Shown here in pieces: positions 8,699 to 17,260 of a stretch of 64,000 nucleotides of DNA (position 1 is its first letter; the number at the start of each line of letters is the position of its first letter). The position numbers were made by a program, and so were the translations under genes. Location of the stretch: assembly GCA_947631395.1 (NCBI GenBank), contig CANRLF010000010.1:1-64000 (forward strand). The letters run 5' to 3'. The notes under the pieces are model-generated. The model worked only from the letters and a program-made list of their open reading frames with translations. It was not told the origin of the DNA and searched no databases. This stretch comes from an uncultured Oscillospiraceae bacterium (GTDB taxonomy: Bacteria; Bacillota; Clostridia; Oscillospirales; Oscillospiraceae).

Positions 8699-8738
8699 GT
8701 ACCCCCCCACAAAAACCACCAAAACAGCAGGACCCCCC

Positions 8739-8773
8739 TTGTCGGAAAAAGCCCTTCAGGCTTTTTCCGACAA
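8739..8773 (-). terminator. Palindrome overlapping the end of the aminotransferase gene
   Basis: A 15-bp perfect stem (TTGTCGGAAAAAGCC/GGCTTTTTCCGACAA) with a five-base loop spans the last codons and stop (8756) of the minus-strand gene. No T tract follows. The stem and the AAAACAGCAGGACCC beside it (8721-8735) recur at 32580-32673, and a relative of the stem is at 38237-38268, so this belongs to a family of gene-end palindromes. Confidence 0.6.
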
Positions 8774-9922
8774 TCTGTATCCCCTCTCCACCGCCGGAAG
8801 CCCCGCCTCCAGCTGTGACCTCGGGCAGGCGAGATTCAGCCTCACAAAGCCGTCGTCCCCGTACCTCGCCCCGTCATTCAGTATCGCCCCGGCCGCCGTC
8901 ATGCGCCGGCACATCTCCTTCGACCCCACGCCGGAGGCCGAGATGTCCAGCCACATGAGATACGTGCCCTCCAGCGGCGTGACGTTGACCTCCGGGAGCC
9001 TCTCGGCGAGGAACCTCCTTGTCACGCCCTCGTTTTCCTTGATGTACGCGTTCTGCTCATCGCACCATCGCCCGCCGTAGGTGTACGCCGCCTGGCAGGC
9101 CACGAGCCCCAGGCTGTTCGGCGTCTCGATGTGCCTGTTCTCCTTCCAGCTTATAAGCTTGCGTCTGAGGCTGTCGCTGGGTATCACGTCGTTTGAGCAC
9201 TTGAGCCCCGCGATGTTGAAGGTCTTGCTCGGGGCCGTCAGGACTATCACGTTGTCCTCCGTCCCGGCGTTCCCGGCGGTGAAATGCTCATATCCCGGCA
9301 TGACGATGTCCCAGTGTATCTCGTCCGACACCAGCAGCGCCCCGTACCTTGCGCACAGCTCCGCCACGCTCCGGACCTCCCCCTCTGTCCACACCCGGCC
9401 CACCGGGTTGTGGGGGGAGCACAGTATCATCAGCTTCACGTCGCTTTTAAGATCCCGCTCCAGGTCCTGAAGGTCCATGGTGTACCGGCCGTCCTCCCCG
9501 CGCCGAAGCCTGTTCTCCACCAGCGTCCTGCCGGCGCTCTTGACGACTCCGGCGAAGGGATCGTACACCGGCGTCTGGATCAGCACCTTGTCGCCCGGCG
9601 ATGTAAAGCACCTTACGATGTTCGATAGCTCCGACACTATGCCGGTTGACGGCACGATCCACCCCTCGTCTATATCCCACCCGTGGCGCCCGCGTATCCA
9701 CTCCCGGACGGCCCTCCTGTACTCTCCGGTGGGGCTCGTGTAGCCAAAGACGCACCTCTCGGCCGCGTCCCGTATGGCCTCGACCACCTCCGGCGGCGAC
9801 ATGTAGTCCGAGTCCGCCACCCAGAAGGGCAGGGCCCGGCTGTTGCCGAAGTCACTGCCCCGTATGTCCCACTTTATCGCTCCCGTCCCGGCCCTGGGGG
9901 CCGGCGTATCGAAATCGTACAT
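8756..9922 (-). CDS. MalY/PatB family PLP-dependent aminotransferase (C-S lyase type)
   Basis: A 388-residue fold-type I PLP enzyme. Family features include FWVADSDYMSPPEV near residue 35, FGYTSPTGEY, ILCSPHNPVGRVW, VSDEIHWDIVMPG and the PLP lysine in APSKTFNIAGLK (about residue 233). Characterised relatives are cystathionine beta-lyases or cysteine desulfhydrases (MalY, PatB), so C-S bond cleavage is the likely reaction; the exact substrate cannot be read. The frame is open to 9964, but the ATG at 9922 follows an AGAAGG ribosome binding site and gives the usual N-terminus (MYDFDT). Its 3' end lies inside a palindrome. It could also act as an aminotransferase. Confidence 0.92.
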   Translation of the reverse strand: MYDFDTPAPRAGTGAIKWDIRGSDFGNSRALPFWVADSDYMSPPEVVEAIRDAAERCVFGYTSPTGEYRRAVREWIRGRHGWDIDEGWIVPSTGIVSELSNIVRCFTSPGDKVLIQTPVYDPFAGVVKSAGRTLVENRLRRGEDGRYTMDLQDLERDLKSDVKLMILCSPHNPVGRVWTEGEVRSVAELCARYGALLVSDEIHWDIVMPGYEHFTAGNAGTEDNVIVLTAPSKTFNIAGLKCSNDVIPSDSLRRKLISWKENRHIETPNSLGLVACQAAYTYGGRWCDEQNAYIKENEGVTRRFLAERLPEVNVTPLEGTYLMWLDISASGVGSKEMCRRMTAAGAILNDGARYGDDGFVRLNLACPRSQLEAGLPAVERGYRLSEKA

Positions 9923-9967
9923 ATCTCTACCTTCTTTCGTGTGATGGTACGATTGTACCACCAAATC

Positions 9968-11038
9968 TCAAAATTGTAAACGCCGGTCGATAAGCGCCCC
10001 GATGTGTCTCTCCGCCAGCCTGTCAAGACCCGCGAAGTCCACCGTCGGGATATACTGCTCCTCCAGCTCGTCGTGGGCCGCCTTGGCGTCCTGAAGGGCC
10101 GAAACCGCCTCCTCCGTCAGCGCCCTGCGTAGCTTCGAAAGCCTCTTAAGCTCCGGCTTCAGCTCCGTAAGTTCCTCCTTCCCCGGTATGGCGTCAAGCC
10201 TCATGTGCCTCGTCATCTTCCCCGTGTACTCAAGCTCCGAGGTCCCGCTCACCAGCGCCAGCCCCAGCTCCGGCAAAATAAGGTGCTCCGTGACCTCCGG
10301 CCTCAGCGGCCACTGGCACCGCACCGCCATGAGCCCCCGGCTCTCCGCCTCTCTGGCCGCCGCCTCTATGACCGCGTATCCCAGTCCCAGGTCGTTGTCC
10401 AGTACGAACACCCTGTCCGCCAGGGCCTCCACCGTGTCAAAGTACGCCATGTACCCCAGGCACGTGTACGCCGACAGGAACCGCTTCACCGTCTTTCCGT
10501 TCCCGTGGCCCCGGATCTCCCGGCGTATGAGCCCCCGGCCCCGCTTTTCCGCGGCCGCCAGGGCCTCCTCGGACGGTCTCGCCCCACCAAGGGCCTTCAC
10601 CGCGCCAAGCAGCCCGAAGGCCCTGGCGTAGTGCCCCTTATATCTCCCCGTGAGCTCCGCGATGGCCTCCCTCCGGCCCGCCAGCTCCACGGGATCGTAA
10701 AACGCACCCATGTTCACATAGCTGGCCTGTGAGCCCGCGAACGCCGGCTCTATCACATGTGGCGAGGTGCCGTCCACATACGCCGTGTTGAGCTTCGGCA
10801 CGTAAACCCCGTCCAGGCTCTCCGGGTCACCGGAGCAGTGGATGTACTCCACAAAATACCCCTCCGACTCCGCCGCCGCGCCCAGCTTCTTCATAAACGT
10901 GGACTTGCCGCACCCCGGCCCGCCCTTCAGTATATAAAGATGGTCCCTCTCGGTATCCGTGAACCCATCGTAAAGTGAGTAAAATCCCCCTGGTGAATTT
11001 GCGCCCAGGAAAAACCGGGCGGCTTGCTTATTGTCCAT
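9968..11038 (-). CDS. P-loop ATPase, PRK06851-like
   Basis: A 356-residue protein with a P-loop at 39-47 (GGPGCGKST), followed by a family-specific HCSGDPESLDGVYVP region and an arginine/lysine-rich C-terminal helical part. It resembles the Firmicutes family annotated as PRK06851, predicted ATPases of unknown role. The length fits a single-domain version. It lies 45 bases upstream of the aminotransferase on the same strand, and its start has AGAAGGGG at a rather long distance. SpoIIID is the next gene upstream but is separated by a terminator. A sporulation role is only a guess from this neighbour. Confidence 0.75.
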   Translation of the reverse strand: MDNKQAARFFLGANSPGGFYSLYDGFTDTERDHLYILKGGPGCGKSTFMKKLGAAAESEGYFVEYIHCSGDPESLDGVYVPKLNTAYVDGTSPHVIEPAFAGSQASYVNMGAFYDPVELAGRREAIAELTGRYKGHYARAFGLLGAVKALGGARPSEEALAAAEKRGRGLIRREIRGHGNGKTVKRFLSAYTCLGYMAYFDTVEALADRVFVLDNDLGLGYAVIEAAAREAESRGLMAVRCQWPLRPEVTEHLILPELGLALVSGTSELEYTGKMTRHMRLDAIPGKEELTELKPELKRLSKLRRALTEEAVSALQDAKAAHDELEEQYIPTVDFAGLDRLAERHIGALIDRRLQF

Positions 11039-11127
11039 AACGGTCTGCCCCTTCTTAAAAAGTTCTCAACCATTACTATGACGCCCACCCCCAAAACGCC
11101 CCGTCGGACACGCCGTCCCCACGAGCA

Positions 11128-11159
11128 TAAAAATTTGCCGGGACCCCGTCCCGGCAAAT
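11128..11159 (-). terminator. Rho-independent terminator after spoIIID
   Basis: A perfect 12-bp stem ATTTGCCGGGAC/GTCCCGGCAAAT with a three-base loop at 11133-11159. On the minus strand it is followed by TTTTTAT, 41 bases after the spoIIID stop. Confidence 0.88.
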
Positions 11160-11199
11160 CTTATCCCGCCGTTCCCCGGCGGAAAGGGTCACTTTCTCT

Positions 11200-11457
11200 C
11201 TATATCCCCTTATATTTCTTCCGCGTTGCCATTCCGCCCCTTATGTGCCTCTGGGCCTTATTGAAGTCAAGCACCTCCTTGACCTCCTCATAAAGCGACT
11301 CATTTATCCTCCGAAGCCTGTCTGACAGGTCCTTGTGTACCGTACTCTTGCTGACCCCGAACTTCTTTGCCGCGGCGCGGACTGTGGCTCTATTTTCTAC
11401 TATGTACCGGGCTAAGCTCACGGCCCGTTCCTCGATGTTAGTCCTCAATATCACCAC
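11200..11457 (-). CDS. spoIIID: Sporulation transcriptional regulator SpoIIID
   Basis: An 85-residue DNA-binding protein that controls mother-cell gene expression in sporulation (sigma-E regulon). The helix-turn-helix lies at about 27-48 and matches the family closely (AAKKFGVSKSTVHKDLSDRL). The conserved EVKEVLDFNKAQRHIRGG segment and the basic tail ATRKKYKGI follow. The length is close to the Bacillus protein (about 93). It is a single gene with its own terminator. Its presence shows that the host descends from endospore formers and probably sporulates. Confidence 0.97.
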   Translation of the reverse strand: MVILRTNIEERAVSLARYIVENRATVRAAAKKFGVSKSTVHKDLSDRLRRINESLYEEVKEVLDFNKAQRHIRGGMATRKKYKGI

Positions 11458-11507
11458 TCCCGAATAAGCTTAAATCACTTCAGCTTATGTCGGGCCGGTG
11501 CCATTTA

Positions 11508-11909
11508 TTACCTTATGCCCCACTGGGCCGCGAACCTGTGCGCCGTGGCCTTGTAGTCATAGTCGTACTCGTACTCCTCCGATATATTATACACCTGCTG
11601 GCTGGAGTCCGAGATGTCCAGAAGGTAGCTCCCCGCCACGGTCTCCCGGCCCTCCACCTCTATCTTATACCTGGCGGCCACCAGCACATGCTCGCCGTAG
11701 TCCTTGACGAGCTCCGGTTCCACCTTCGGCACGAGCCCATCGGTGTCCACCGCTATCATCGTCACCACGTACTTCTCCGCCCTGTCAAATTCCAGGCTCT
11801 TGTCCCGGGCCGACATGGCCACCAGTACGCACACAACCGCCACGCATAAAAGCAGCAGCCCCACTATCAGCCAACCGGCAAGTCCGTCTCTTTCACGCAG
11901 TTTTTTCAT
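11508..11909 (-). CDS. Small single-pass membrane protein, unknown function
   Basis: A 133-residue protein with a basic N-terminus, one transmembrane helix at about 11-32 and an extracytoplasmic domain with alternating strands (KYVVTMIAVDTDG, VLVAARYKIEVEG) and an acidic Tyr-rich stretch EEYEYDYDYK near the C-terminus. I do not recognise the family. GAGGAG lies before the start, and a promoter candidate is upstream. SpoIIID follows on the same strand after 51 bases, so the two may be co-transcribed. A DUF-type family restricted to Clostridia is likely. Confidence 0.75.
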   Translation of the reverse strand: MKKLRERDGLAGWLIVGLLLLCVAVVCVLVAMSARDKSLEFDRAEKYVVTMIAVDTDGLVPKVEPELVKDYGEHVLVAARYKIEVEGRETVAGSYLLDISDSSQQVYNISEEYEYDYDYKATAHRFAAQWGIR

Positions 11910-11929
11910 TTCATCAGCTCCTCACCTCG

Positions 11930-11958
11930 ATTATACACTATGTTAAAATAAAACACAA
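11930..11958 (-). promoter_or_regulatory. Candidate promoter for the small membrane protein gene
   Basis: Minus-strand TATAAT (11930-11935) with TTGTGT (11953-11958) 17 bases upstream, placed about 20 bases before the start codon at 11909. The surrounding gap (11910-12085) is AT-rich and holds the two divergent gene starts. Confidence 0.5.
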
Positions 11959-12085
11959 CTTGTATTTTTGACTCAAATGAGACATTTATTTTTGTTGGAT
12001 TTATATATTTAAATAGCTGAGATTTAGTGATACAATATCAATATAAATCTACGAAAAACGGCTGTCGGCGTAAGGAGGCGGCGCG

Positions 12086-14239
12086 ATGGACGGCATACTG
12101 TCAGACCTTGACCCCTCTCAGCTCGCGGCAGTGACCGCCACCGAGGGCCCCGTCCGCGTCATCGCCGGCGCGGGCTCCGGTAAGACCCGGGCCCTGACCC
12201 GGCGCTTCGCCTATCTCGTCACGGAGCTTGGCATACCGCCCTCCGGCATCCTGTGCGTCACCTTCACCAACAAGGCCGCCAGCGAGATGCGCCAGCGCAT
12301 CCACGCCCTCACTGGCGACGACGACACCGGCCACATAAACACCTTCCACGGCTTTTGCGTCACCGTCCTGCAGGAGGACATAAACGCCCTCGGCTATCCC
12401 AAGAGCTTCCTTGTCCTCGATAACTCCGACATAAACGAGATGCTCTCCTCCATATATGAGGAGCGTGGCCTCACCCTTCGTGACATGACATTCGGCGACG
12501 CCCGTGACATGATCGAGATCCGCAAGCTCTTTGAAAACCCCGACTATTATGAGCTTATGCTGGACCAGGACCTTGACGCCGTCCGCGCGAAATACGACTC
12601 CGCCGTCTCCGCCCGGGACATCATCTTTTACGGCTACCTCTATGAGGAGCGAAAGTGCTTCGCCCTGGACTACAACGACCTCATCAAATTCACCCTCCAC
12701 ATCTTCGATCTCTGCCCCGACGTCCGTCTTAAATGGCAAAAGCGCCTTGAGTATATAATGATAGACGAATTTCAGGACATAGACTCCCTCCAGTACGAGC
12801 TCATGGATGTCCTTGCGGGCTACCACAGGAACCTTTTCATCGTGGGGGACCCGGACCAGACCATATACACCTGGCGCGGCGCCGATGTGAAGTACCTTCT
12901 TGACTTCGACAAGCACTTCCCCGGCACCAGGACGATTATGATGACGGACAACTACCGCTCCACCCCGGAGATACTTTCCGTCGCCAACTCCCTGATCTCC
13001 AAAAACCGCCTCCGTGTGGAGAAGGACCTGCGGCCCGTCCTCCCCTCCGGCGACAGCGTCATCGCCCACTCCGCCGCGAACTCCCGGGCGGAGGCCGCCT
13101 TCATCGCCGCCGAGATAACCCGGCTCCACGAATCCGGCCTTGACTACCGCGACGTTGCCGTCCTCTACCGCGCCCACTATGTCACCCGGGAGCTCGAGGA
13201 GGTCTTTGCCGACCTCCACATCCCATACGCCATATACAGCGGCGTCCGGTTTTTCGAGCGCCGTGAGATAAAGGACGCCCTATCCTATCTGCGCATGGCC
13301 GTCTATCAGGACGACCTCTCCTTCGCCAGGATCGCCAACGTCCCCCGGAGGAACCTGGGCAAGCGCCGTATGGAGCACCTTCGCGCCGTCGCCATGGAGC
13401 ACGACTGCTCGCTTTATAACGCCCTCAAGCTCTGCTGTGACGACGAGATAATGTCCGGCGCCAGGTCGCGCCCCTTTATCTCTCTCATCGACTACTGGTC
13501 CGGCGCCTGCGCCTCCCGCCCCATATCCGAGGTCCTCAGCGCCATCCTCAACGACTCCGGCTACGAGCGTATGCTCCGCACCGAGGGCAGCCAGGAGCGC
13601 CTTGACAACCTGGCGGAGCTGAAGCAGTCCGTCCGTGACTATGAGATCACCGGCGGCGAGGAGAGCACCGTCCAGTCCTACCTTGCCCACGTGGCCCTCT
13701 TTACAAATCAGGACGCCGGCGACTCCGGCGACAAGGTGCGGCTTATGACCGTCCACTCCGCAAAGGGCCTGGAGTTCCCCTGTGTGTTCCTCTGCTCCAT
13801 GAACGAGGGCGTTTTCCCCACCAGGCGCGCCAACACAAGGCCGAAAATGGAGGAGGAGCGCCGCCTTGCCTTCGTGGCCCTGACGCGGGCCCGTAAGCGC
13901 CTTTATCTCACCATGGCCGAGGGCCGGAACCTTGACGGCTCCCCCCGCTACCCCTCAAGGTTCGTCCTGGACATCGACCGTGAGCTCCTCGAGTACACCG
14001 CCCCTCCCCGTGAGTCACTGCTCCGCGAGGCCCGGGAGTACATCGCCTCCTCCGACAGCCGTCTTTCTCCCGACGCGTCCCCGGCCGTCCTCCCCCAGGG
14101 CTCCCGGGTCCGCCACAGCGTATTCGGCCCCGGCACCGTCCTGTCCGTGGACATGGAAAAAGCCGCTCACATTATCAAATTTGACGGAATAGCCACCCCC
14201 CGGACCATCGCTTTTCGGGCAAAACTGGAAAAGCTGTGA
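12086..14239 (+). CDS. pcrA: UvrD/PcrA-type ATP-dependent DNA helicase
   Basis: A 717-residue superfamily 1A 3'-5' helicase involved in DNA repair and replication conflicts. All motifs are visible: Walker A AGAGSGKT (about 28-35), TFTNKAASEM, Walker B with IDEFQDIDSLQ (about 230), GDPDQTIYTWRGAD, NYRSTPEIL, TVHSAKGLEF and the arginine motif VALTRARKRLYL. The C-terminus (about 670-715) is the PcrA-type Tudor-like domain (GSRVRHSVFGPGTV) that binds RNA polymerase in Bacillus. AAGGAGG precedes the start. It stands alone; galM follows after 118 bases. Confidence 0.95.
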   Translation: MDGILSDLDPSQLAAVTATEGPVRVIAGAGSGKTRALTRRFAYLVTELGIPPSGILCVTFTNKAASEMRQRIHALTGDDDTGHINTFHGFCVTVLQEDINALGYPKSFLVLDNSDINEMLSSIYEERGLTLRDMTFGDARDMIEIRKLFENPDYYELMLDQDLDAVRAKYDSAVSARDIIFYGYLYEERKCFALDYNDLIKFTLHIFDLCPDVRLKWQKRLEYIMIDEFQDIDSLQYELMDVLAGYHRNLFIVGDPDQTIYTWRGADVKYLLDFDKHFPGTRTIMMTDNYRSTPEILSVANSLISKNRLRVEKDLRPVLPSGDSVIAHSAANSRAEAAFIAAEITRLHESGLDYRDVAVLYRAHYVTRELEEVFADLHIPYAIYSGVRFFERREIKDALSYLRMAVYQDDLSFARIANVPRRNLGKRRMEHLRAVAMEHDCSLYNALKLCCDDEIMSGARSRPFISLIDYWSGACASRPISEVLSAILNDSGYERMLRTEGSQERLDNLAELKQSVRDYEITGGEESTVQSYLAHVALFTNQDAGDSGDKVRLMTVHSAKGLEFPCVFLCSMNEGVFPTRRANTRPKMEEERRLAFVALTRARKRLYLTMAEGRNLDGSPRYPSRFVLDIDRELLEYTAPPRESLLREAREYIASSDSRLSPDASPAVLPQGSRVRHSVFGPGTVLSVDMEKAAHIIKFDGIATPRTIAFRAKLEKL

Positions 14240-14278
14240 AACCGGTGAAAAAGTACTGGATTTTTCCGCGCGTAGTAG

Positions 14279-14284
14279 TATAAT
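14279..14284 (+). promoter_or_regulatory. Candidate -10 element upstream of galM
   Basis: A perfect TATAAT 74 bases before the galM start codon. No good -35 is seen at the expected distance (TGGATT-like only), so this is a weak call. Confidence 0.35.
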
Positions 14285-14357
14285 ACGAAATTGGAATTAA
14301 AAAGTTGCTTTTATGAACTTCAAAAATACTTCATCAGTGAGGAAATGAGGATAGGTT

Positions 14358-15404
14358 ATGATCACATCTGACATCTACGGCAAGCTTGAGGACGGGCGCG
14401 AGGTGCGCCGGTTCACCCTTGCCAACAAGAAGGGCGAGTATGTACAGATAATCGAGTACGGCGCCATCATCCACTCCGTGGTGGTACTTGACCGCAACGG
14501 CCAGCTCGGCGACGTGGTCCTCGGCTGTGAGTCCGGCGAGCGCATCGAGTCCTTCGGCCGCTCCGGCCGTGTGGTGGGCCGTTGCGCCAACCGCATAAAG
14601 CGCGGCCGCTTCACCATCGGCGACCGTAAGTATCAGCTCCAGTGCAACGAAAAGAAGAACTTCCTCCACGGCGCCGCCGACGACTACGGCAAGAAGCTCT
14701 GGACCGGCCACATCGACGGCGAGAGCGTGGTGCTGAAATATTACGACTCCGACACCGTTGGCTTCGGCTGCGACGTGGCCGCCCAGGTCCGTTACAGCTT
14801 CGACGACATGTCCCGGCTGACCATCGAGTACGAATTTACCGCCTATGGCGACACCGTCCTCAACCCCACGAACCACGTCTACTTCGACCTCACCGAGACC
14901 GGCGACATCCGCGACCACGACCTGTGGATCGGCGCCTCCAACCGCGCCACCCGCGACTCCGAGGCCATCCCCTGCGGCGGCCTCACCCCGGTAAAGGGCA
15001 CCCCGGCTGACTTCACCTACCTGCGTTGCGTCCGCGACGCCATAAACTCCGACGACGGTAGCTACTTCCCCATGAAGCGCAACCCCATCTATGACGAGTT
15101 TTACGTCCTCGACAAGCAGGAGTCCGGCAAGCCCGTGGCCGACCTCTACGCCTACAATAAGGGCCGCGGGATGCGCACCTACACCGACATGCCCTCCCTT
15201 GTCCTCTACACCGACCCCGGCAAGAAAAAAGAGACCGGCAAGGGCGGCCGTGAGCTCGGCCCCTACTGCGGCATCTGCCTCGAGACCGGCTTCGTCCCCA
15301 ACGCCGTCAACGTCCCCGAATTTACAAGCCCCGTATTCCCCATGGGCGCCTCCCTCAAATCCACCACCGTCTATGAGTTCTACACCCGCGACAAAGCCCT
15401 CTGA
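14358..15404 (+). CDS. galM: Aldose 1-epimerase (mutarotase)
   Basis: A 348-residue galactose-mutarotase-like enzyme that interconverts alpha and beta anomers of hexoses. Family motifs are GRVVGRCANRIKRGRF (about 72-87), FLHGA (about 102), NPTNHVYFDL with the catalytic His (about 172), and the C-terminal CLETGFVPNAVN with the catalytic base Glu (about 313). The start is preceded by GAGGATAGG. No other galactose genes are present, so the sugar is unknown. It ends in a strong terminator. Confidence 0.93.
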   Translation: MITSDIYGKLEDGREVRRFTLANKKGEYVQIIEYGAIIHSVVVLDRNGQLGDVVLGCESGERIESFGRSGRVVGRCANRIKRGRFTIGDRKYQLQCNEKKNFLHGAADDYGKKLWTGHIDGESVVLKYYDSDTVGFGCDVAAQVRYSFDDMSRLTIEYEFTAYGDTVLNPTNHVYFDLTETGDIRDHDLWIGASNRATRDSEAIPCGGLTPVKGTPADFTYLRCVRDAINSDDGSYFPMKRNPIYDEFYVLDKQESGKPVADLYAYNKGRGMRTYTDMPSLVLYTDPGKKKETGKGGRELGPYCGICLETGFVPNAVNVPEFTSPVFPMGASLKSTTVYEFYTRDKAL

Positions 15405-15412
15405 CCCCCCAC

Positions 15413-15446
15413 AATCTCCCTCCCCCCCAGGAGGGAGATTTTTTAT
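15413..15446 (+). terminator. Rho-independent terminator of galM
   Basis: An 11-bp perfect stem AATCTCCCTCC/GGAGGGAGATT followed by TTTTTA, nine bases after the galM stop. Confidence 0.9.
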
Positions 15447-15475
15447 TTTCCACCCGTTCACCCCCCGCCCGCAGG

Positions 15476-15838
15476 CGAAAAAGGCTCCCCTCTTAAGAGG
15501 GGAGCTGTCGGCGTAGCCGACTGAGGGGAGTCCGCCCGCAGGCGATAATAAAATTCGCGCCTCCGGCGCAACCTTGTTCTCTTAGGCTCCCCTTCGTAAG
15601 GGGAGCTGTCGCCCGCAGGCGATTGAGGGATCGAAGGTATAGCCGTGCGCACACCCTCCTCCCTCGCCCCACCTTCCCCCGCGTGGACGCCTTCCCCGCC
15701 CCGGCGGGGAAGGGCAGGGATGAGGTGGGATCCGCGGCGCAGCCGCAACAATATTCCCTCGTCCCGCCCGCAGGCGAAAAAGGCTCCCCTCTCTGAGGGG
15801 AGCTGTCGAGCTCAGCGAGACTGAGGGGAGTCCGTGCC
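15476..15838. repeat. Composite intergenic repeat, copy 2 (A, A'-B, A)
   Basis: The gap between galM and ahcY holds no gene. 15476-15545 is an intact A unit: a CTCCCCTC/GAGGGGAG hairpin, then a GTCGGC/GCCGAC hairpin, then TGAGGGGAGTCCGCCCGCAGG. A short linker with CGCGCCTCCGGCGC leads to A' (15585-15650, ending TATAGCCGTGCGC) and B (15651-15768). A second A unit is at 15775-15838. The order A-linker-A'-B is the same as at 60945-61227, so the whole block of about 290 bases is a repeated unit. Confidence 0.85.
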
Positions 15839-15878
15839 CCCAAAAAGGTTTCGCCTCACGGCGCTGATCTCCGCCGCC

Positions 15879-17126
15879 TCAAATCGCCCACGACCCCAAA
15901 TATTCCGCCTGCTCCGGCGTAAGTGTATCAATGGTCATATTCGACGCCGCCAGCTTTCGCCGTGCCACGTCGTAATCTATCTCGTCCGGTATCTCGATGA
16001 CGGCCACCGGCAGACTCCCCCTCCGGTCGGCCACGTACTTCGCGGCCAGGGCCTGTATGGCGAAGGACATGTCCATTATCTCCACCGGGTGTCCGTCGCC
16101 GGAGGCCAGATTTACCAGCCGCCCCTCGGCCAGCACGAACAGCGTCCTGCCGTTTTTGAGTGTATATCCCCGGGTCACCTGAGTGCGGCCCTCGCTTTTT
16201 GACACGGCGTTGCGCTCAAGCCAGTCCACGTCCACCTCCACGTTGAAGTGTCCGGCGTTGCACAGTATGGCCCCGTCCCGCATCTTCTCAAAATGCCTTT
16301 CCGTTATGACCTTACAGCAGCCGGTGGAGGTGACGAAGATGTCGCCCTCCACGGCAGCCTCGTCCATGGTCTTGACCTCATAGCCGTCCATCATGGCCTC
16401 CAGGGCCTTAACCGGGTCTATCTCCGTGACGGTGACCCTGGCCCCCAGCCCCCTGGCCCGCATGGCTATTCCCCGGCCGCACCAGCCGTACCCGGCCACC
16501 ACCACGTTTTTACCTGCCACCACGAGGTTTGTGGCCCTGTTGATGCCGTCCCACACCGACTGGCCCGTGCCGTAGCGGTTATCGAAAAAGTGCTTGCACC
16601 TGGCGTCGTTGACGGTCAGCATGGGGAATTTCAGCGCCCCCTCCCGCTCCATGGCGCGTAGCCTTATGATGCCCGTGGTCGTCTCCTCGCATCCGCCCAT
16701 GACTCCTGGCAGAAGCTCCGGCATATGCCGATGGAGCATACTCACAAGGTCCCCGCCGTCGTCGATTATGATGTTTGGCCCGAAGGCCAGAGCCTCCGCC
16801 ATATGGCGGTCATATTCCTCCTGGGTGCAGTCATACCACGCCCAGACCTGAGCGCCCTTTGATACCAGCGCCGCCACCACGTCGTCCTGTGTGGACAGGG
16901 GATTACAGCCCGTTATCCGCAGGTCCGCTCCCCCCTCCATCAGCACCCGGCACAGATATGCCGACTTGGCCTCCAGGTGCAGTGATACCGTCATTTTAAG
17001 CCCCGCGAAGGGCTTTTCTTTTTTGAAATCCTCCTCGATGGAGTTTAAAAGCGGCATGTAGCGTTTTGCCCAGGCTATCTTCTTCTCCCCCGACGGTGCC
17101 AGGGTGATGTCTCGTATTTCGCTCAT
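15879..17126 (-). CDS. ahcY: Adenosylhomocysteinase family enzyme (possible S-inosylhomocysteine hydrolase)
   Basis: A 415-residue NAD-dependent hydrolase that splits S-adenosylhomocysteine (or its inosyl analogue) into homocysteine and a nucleoside. Conserved segments are NPLSTQDDV (about 75-83), the NAD-binding VVVAGYGWCGRGIAMRARG (about 208-226), TEIDPVKALEAMMDGY and the C-terminal YLGSW. The substrate motif, HMTxE/QTA in the usual enzymes, reads HLEAKSA here (50-56), with Lys54 at the position of human Glu59, which contacts N6 of adenine. This suggests a preference for a 6-oxo purine. The start has GGAGG. It is divergent from a gene set with PNP and MtaD. The family is certain; the substrate is inferred. 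Confidence 0.93.
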   Translation of the reverse strand: MSEIRDITLAPSGEKKIAWAKRYMPLLNSIEEDFKKEKPFAGLKMTVSLHLEAKSAYLCRVLMEGGADLRITGCNPLSTQDDVVAALVSKGAQVWAWYDCTQEEYDRHMAEALAFGPNIIIDDGGDLVSMLHRHMPELLPGVMGGCEETTTGIIRLRAMEREGALKFPMLTVNDARCKHFFDNRYGTGQSVWDGINRATNLVVAGKNVVVAGYGWCGRGIAMRARGLGARVTVTEIDPVKALEAMMDGYEVKTMDEAAVEGDIFVTSTGCCKVITERHFEKMRDGAILCNAGHFNVEVDVDWLERNAVSKSEGRTQVTRGYTLKNGRTLFVLAEGRLVNLASGDGHPVEIMDMSFAIQALAAKYVADRRGSLPVAVIEIPDEIDYDVARRKLAASNMTIDTLTPEQAEYLGSWAI

Positions 17127-17209
17127 AATTTCCTCCGCGTGGTTTCGCCTCTCGGCGAGGATTTTTATCCGATTTTATCACGGATCCGGCATCAAGTAAA
17201 GACTTCTTG

Positions 17210-17238
17210 TTGCCTTTGAACGAAAAACGATGTAAAAT
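17210..17238 (+). promoter_or_regulatory. Candidate promoter of the DUF5655-kinase-pnp-mtaD genes
   Basis: TTGCCT (17210-17215) and TAAAAT (17233-17238) are separated by 17 bases and lie 23 bases before the start codon at 17261. It is in the divergent gap with ahcY. Confidence 0.5.
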
Positions 17239-17260
17239 ACACCTAAAGGGACGTGATAAA

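Noticed and set aside
12101-13219. Open frame of 372 codons opposite pcrA
   Set aside because: Antisense to all helicase motifs; no start signal.
14334-15461. Open frame of 375 codons opposite galM
   Set aside because: Antisense shadow; the galM terminator lies within it.
17127-17260. SAM or SAH riboswitch between ahcY and the pnp operon
   Set aside because: I could not find the conserved pairing elements of known SAM or SAH riboswitches in this short gap; only ribosome binding sites and a promoter candidate are visible.
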